Below, one piece after another: positions 62,532-64,000 of a stretch of DNA of 64,000 bases. Origin of the DNA: Candidatus Pelearchaeum maunauluense (GTDB lineage Archaea; Thermoproteota; Nitrososphaeria_A; Caldarchaeales; Caldarchaeaceae). The notes under the pieces are model-generated. The model was given only the letters and a program-made list of their open reading frames with translations, made no database searches and had not been told where the DNA came from. The position numbers were made by a program, and so were the translations under genes. Each line of letters begins with the position of its first letter. Position 1 is the first letter of the stretch. The DNA lies in contig JANVYQ010000007.1 of the NCBI GenBank assembly GCA_030059675.1, positions 23,001-87,000 of the forward strand, read 5' to 3'.

Positions 62532-63458
62532 CTAGGTAGCCTCCTTAAGCATCTGCTTCACGAAATAGGCTGGCAACTCCATTAAAACGCGTTTATAAGG
62601 TGAGTCTGGTATAAGCGCGCTTGACGCTAGTTCTTGGGCTGCATTAATGCGTCGCGCAATTTCTTTCAGCAAGAACTCCTCTGATGGGATTTTGGGAGAT
62701 AGAGCTCTCATGAGTGTGCTCATGCGGCCAGTTTTAGAAGCTATAGACGCCCTCAAAACTCTATCGCGTATCTCATGGAATACATAGAGCATTCTCCCAT
62801 AGCGTTTTCTTTTGATGGATTCTGCCAAGTCGTCTGCAAGTTGGTACGCGGTTCCAACCTCGCATCCATATTTCTTTACTAGGGTTTTTAAATCCTCATC
62901 CGCATCTGCTAAAACAGCGGCCGACTCTGTAGCAGCCTCAAATAACGAGGCCGTCTTCTCACGTATTATTCTGAGATAAAGCTCTGTCGTTAGGCGTGTG
63001 CTTGCTATAGTCTCCTCCAAGATGCCGCGTGATGCCTTATCCCATGCCTCTACAAATATACGCGCGAGCTCCATACCCTTCTCCAGAACTGTCTCAAAGG
63101 CCAGGTTGATTATTCTATGCCCCTCAAGAAGGGCTTTCCCTACACCTATCTGTCTCCATAATGCCAAACTACCACGCCGCTTATAGTCTAAGTCAAGTAT
63201 ATCGTCATGGACTAGACTTGCGCTATGGGCCAGCTCAAGCGCGCAGGCCACATCAAGGGCCTTTACATAATCTCTCCCACCGAGAGCCTTGAAGGTGACA
63301 AGTAGTAGAAGCGGCCTTAGTCTCTTGCCCCCTGCTATAGCCCGCTCTATAAGGAACCTATCGCTTCGTTTATTTATTCTTCGTTGTAGCTGTTGCTCTA
63401 AGTCGTTGCGCAATTGACCTATTATCTCCTCAACTTTGGCCTCCTCAAGCAGTGTCAA
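62532..63458 (-). CDS. Trans-isoprenyl diphosphate synthase (GGPP/FPP-type)
   Basis: This 308-residue polyprenyl synthase is presumed to make the C20 (or longer) chain for archaeal lipids. The first aspartate-rich motif is intact (SLVHDDILDLDYKRRG), and GGKRLRPLLLLVTF binds the allylic diphosphate. The second motif reads QLADDLAES, with Glu instead of the last Asp, so it is a divergent copy. The DILDLDYKRRG region gives little reliable chain-length clue. The start is TTG 63458. It is 33 bases upstream of the permease gene. Confidence 0.88.
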   Translation of the reverse strand: MTLLEEAKVEEIIGQLRNDLEQQLQRRINKRSDRFLIERAIAGGKRLRPLLLLVTFKALGGRDYVKALDVACALELAHSASLVHDDILDLDYKRRGSLALWRQIGVGKALLEGHRIINLAFETVLEKGMELARIFVEAWDKASRGILEETIASTRLTTELYLRIIREKTASLFEAATESAAVLADADEDLKTLVKKYGCEVGTAYQLADDLAESIKRKRYGRMLYVFHEIRDRVLRASIASKTGRMSTLMRALSPKIPSEEFLLKEIARRINAAQELASSALIPDSPYKRVLMELPAYFVKQMLKEAT

Positions 63459-63523
63459 TTGAACTACCTTGGTCTATCAGACGCTTTATTTACGTTAGTC
63501 GTTATTTAAATCTTATAAACGTA

Positions 63524-63934
63524 TTAAAGATACTGCCGAAGCTTGGACTCTATTGCACGTCTTGGTACCGCTCCTATTATGGCATCAACAGGCTTTCCTT
63601 CGCGGAAGATTAGGAGCGTCGGTATGCTCATTATACCGAATTTAGCTGCTGTGCGTGGGTTTTCATCAACATTCAGCTTTGCGAAGACGACTTTACCAGC
63701 ATAGTCATGTGCGAGCTCCTTCACTATTGGAGCTATAGCTCTGCATGGCGCGCACCAGGCTGCCCAGAAATCAATCACCACCAGCGGATACGTTGATACT
63801 AGTTCGTCAAAATTCATATCAGTAGCCTCCACGGGCTCTGACGGCCATTCCATACTCTCTTCCTCCTTTTTGCCCCCTGACAACAGCTCAGCCATCTTTC
63901 TCATCTTAATACGTTCTAACTCTGCATCATCCAT
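63524..63934 (-). CDS. trxA: Thioredoxin with N-terminal extension
   Basis: The 136-residue protein has a standard thioredoxin domain at about 38-136: VVIDFWAAWCAPCRAIAPIV with the redox pair Cys61/Cys64, then FAKLNVDENPRTAAKFGIMS and the cis-Pro in SIPTLLIFREGKP. An N-terminal extension of about 35 residues (KMAELLSGGKKEEESMEW) is extra to the family. The A/T-rich CTTTATTAAT upstream (about 63966-63975) would give a leader of about 12 bases from ATG 63934. Confidence 0.95.
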   Translation of the reverse strand: MDDAELERIKMRKMAELLSGGKKEEESMEWPSEPVEATDMNFDELVSTYPLVVIDFWAAWCAPCRAIAPIVKELAHDYAGKVVFAKLNVDENPRTAAKFGIMSIPTLLIFREGKPVDAIIGAVPRRAIESKLRQYL

Positions 63935-64000
63935 AGTTGGTCTGCCGCTCTAGTCTTTCCAGCCATTAATAAAGTGTTGTCTAAAGCGTTTAATTGCACA

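Overview
The window is about 64 kb of densely packed archaeal DNA with few gaps between genes. Clearly archaeal genes include sn-glycerol-1-phosphate dehydrogenase, a geranylgeranyl reductase homologue, a trans-prenyl synthase, Hjc resolvase, RadA, class I lysyl-tRNA synthetase, archaeal-type D-aminoacyl-tRNA deacylase, NreA/B-like repair protein, Taw2-like wybutosine enzyme, apgM phosphoglycerate mutase and ribosomal protein S25e. S25e together with a short crenarchaeal-type SSB (one OB fold plus an Arg/Gly tail) points to the TACK branch. Heme O synthase, citrate synthase and fumarase suggest a respiring organism. A lineage near Aigarchaeota/Caldarchaeales is a guess and was not tested. Many starts are leaderless or TTG/GTG, with an A/T box about 25 to 32 bases upstream.

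Layout from left to right. 1-1.7 kb: the end of an exported-protein gene, an intron-containing tRNA-Pro(GGG), a winged-helix regulator, a palindrome-rich promoter region and a ribbon-helix-helix/zinc-finger gene split by a +1 frameshift. 1.7-4.6 kb: acyl-CoA dehydrogenase, MazG-like protein, Nre repair protein and a small AbrB-type gene hidden on the other strand. 4.7-9.7 kb: a six-gene minus-strand run (coiled-coil zinc-ribbon protein, winged-helix protein, Hjc, Lrp/AsnC, SHMT, mevalonate-decarboxylase-like GHMP protein). 9.9-15.9 kb: stomatin/NfeD pair, SSB, LysRS, a methyltransferase and DTD2. 15.8-19 kb: small membrane protein, an HTH-Cys protein in the same frame as a membrane-anchored HExxH peptidase, and a ThiR-like HTH-ThiN regulator.

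19-27 kb carries lipid and cofactor metabolism: G1P dehydrogenase, fumarase, nicotinamidase and nicotinate phosphoribosyltransferase, an M20 peptidase and the geranylgeranyl reductase homologue. 26.5-33.5 kb encodes surface and sulfur-relay proteins: a coiled-coil membrane protein, an orphan peptide-binding protein translationally coupled to an Asp-box propeller protein, a PPC-domain protein, and TusA and DsrE homologues. 33.6-49 kb: 2-oxoacid:ferredoxin oxidoreductase, Hsp20, glycosyltransferase, DNA methyltransferase, PfpI protein, SufT-like protein, ValRS, Nudix, heme O synthase, SfsA, citrate synthase and acyl-CoA synthetase.

49-59 kb is informational: Taw2-like, S25e, a cyclophilin-like protein, apgM, RadA and its partner, RqcH/NEMF, a CBS protein, Mut7-C, AMMECR1 and a glycosyltransferase. 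59-64 kb holds an anion-type ABC transporter (ATPase and duplicated permease) with an isoprenylcysteine-methyltransferase-like gene between them and the usual AAA-associated domain as a separate convergent gene, followed by prenyl synthase and thioredoxin.

I saw no CRISPR array, insertion sequence, rRNA, integrase or origin. The most unusual signals are the frameshifted RHH/zinc-finger gene, the amber codon at position 3 of the DsrE gene, the decarboxylase-family protein lacking its catalytic Asp, the split ABC/AAA-associated module, and the HTH-Cys/peptidase/ThiR neighbourhood. No intergenic stretch exceeds 300 bases.
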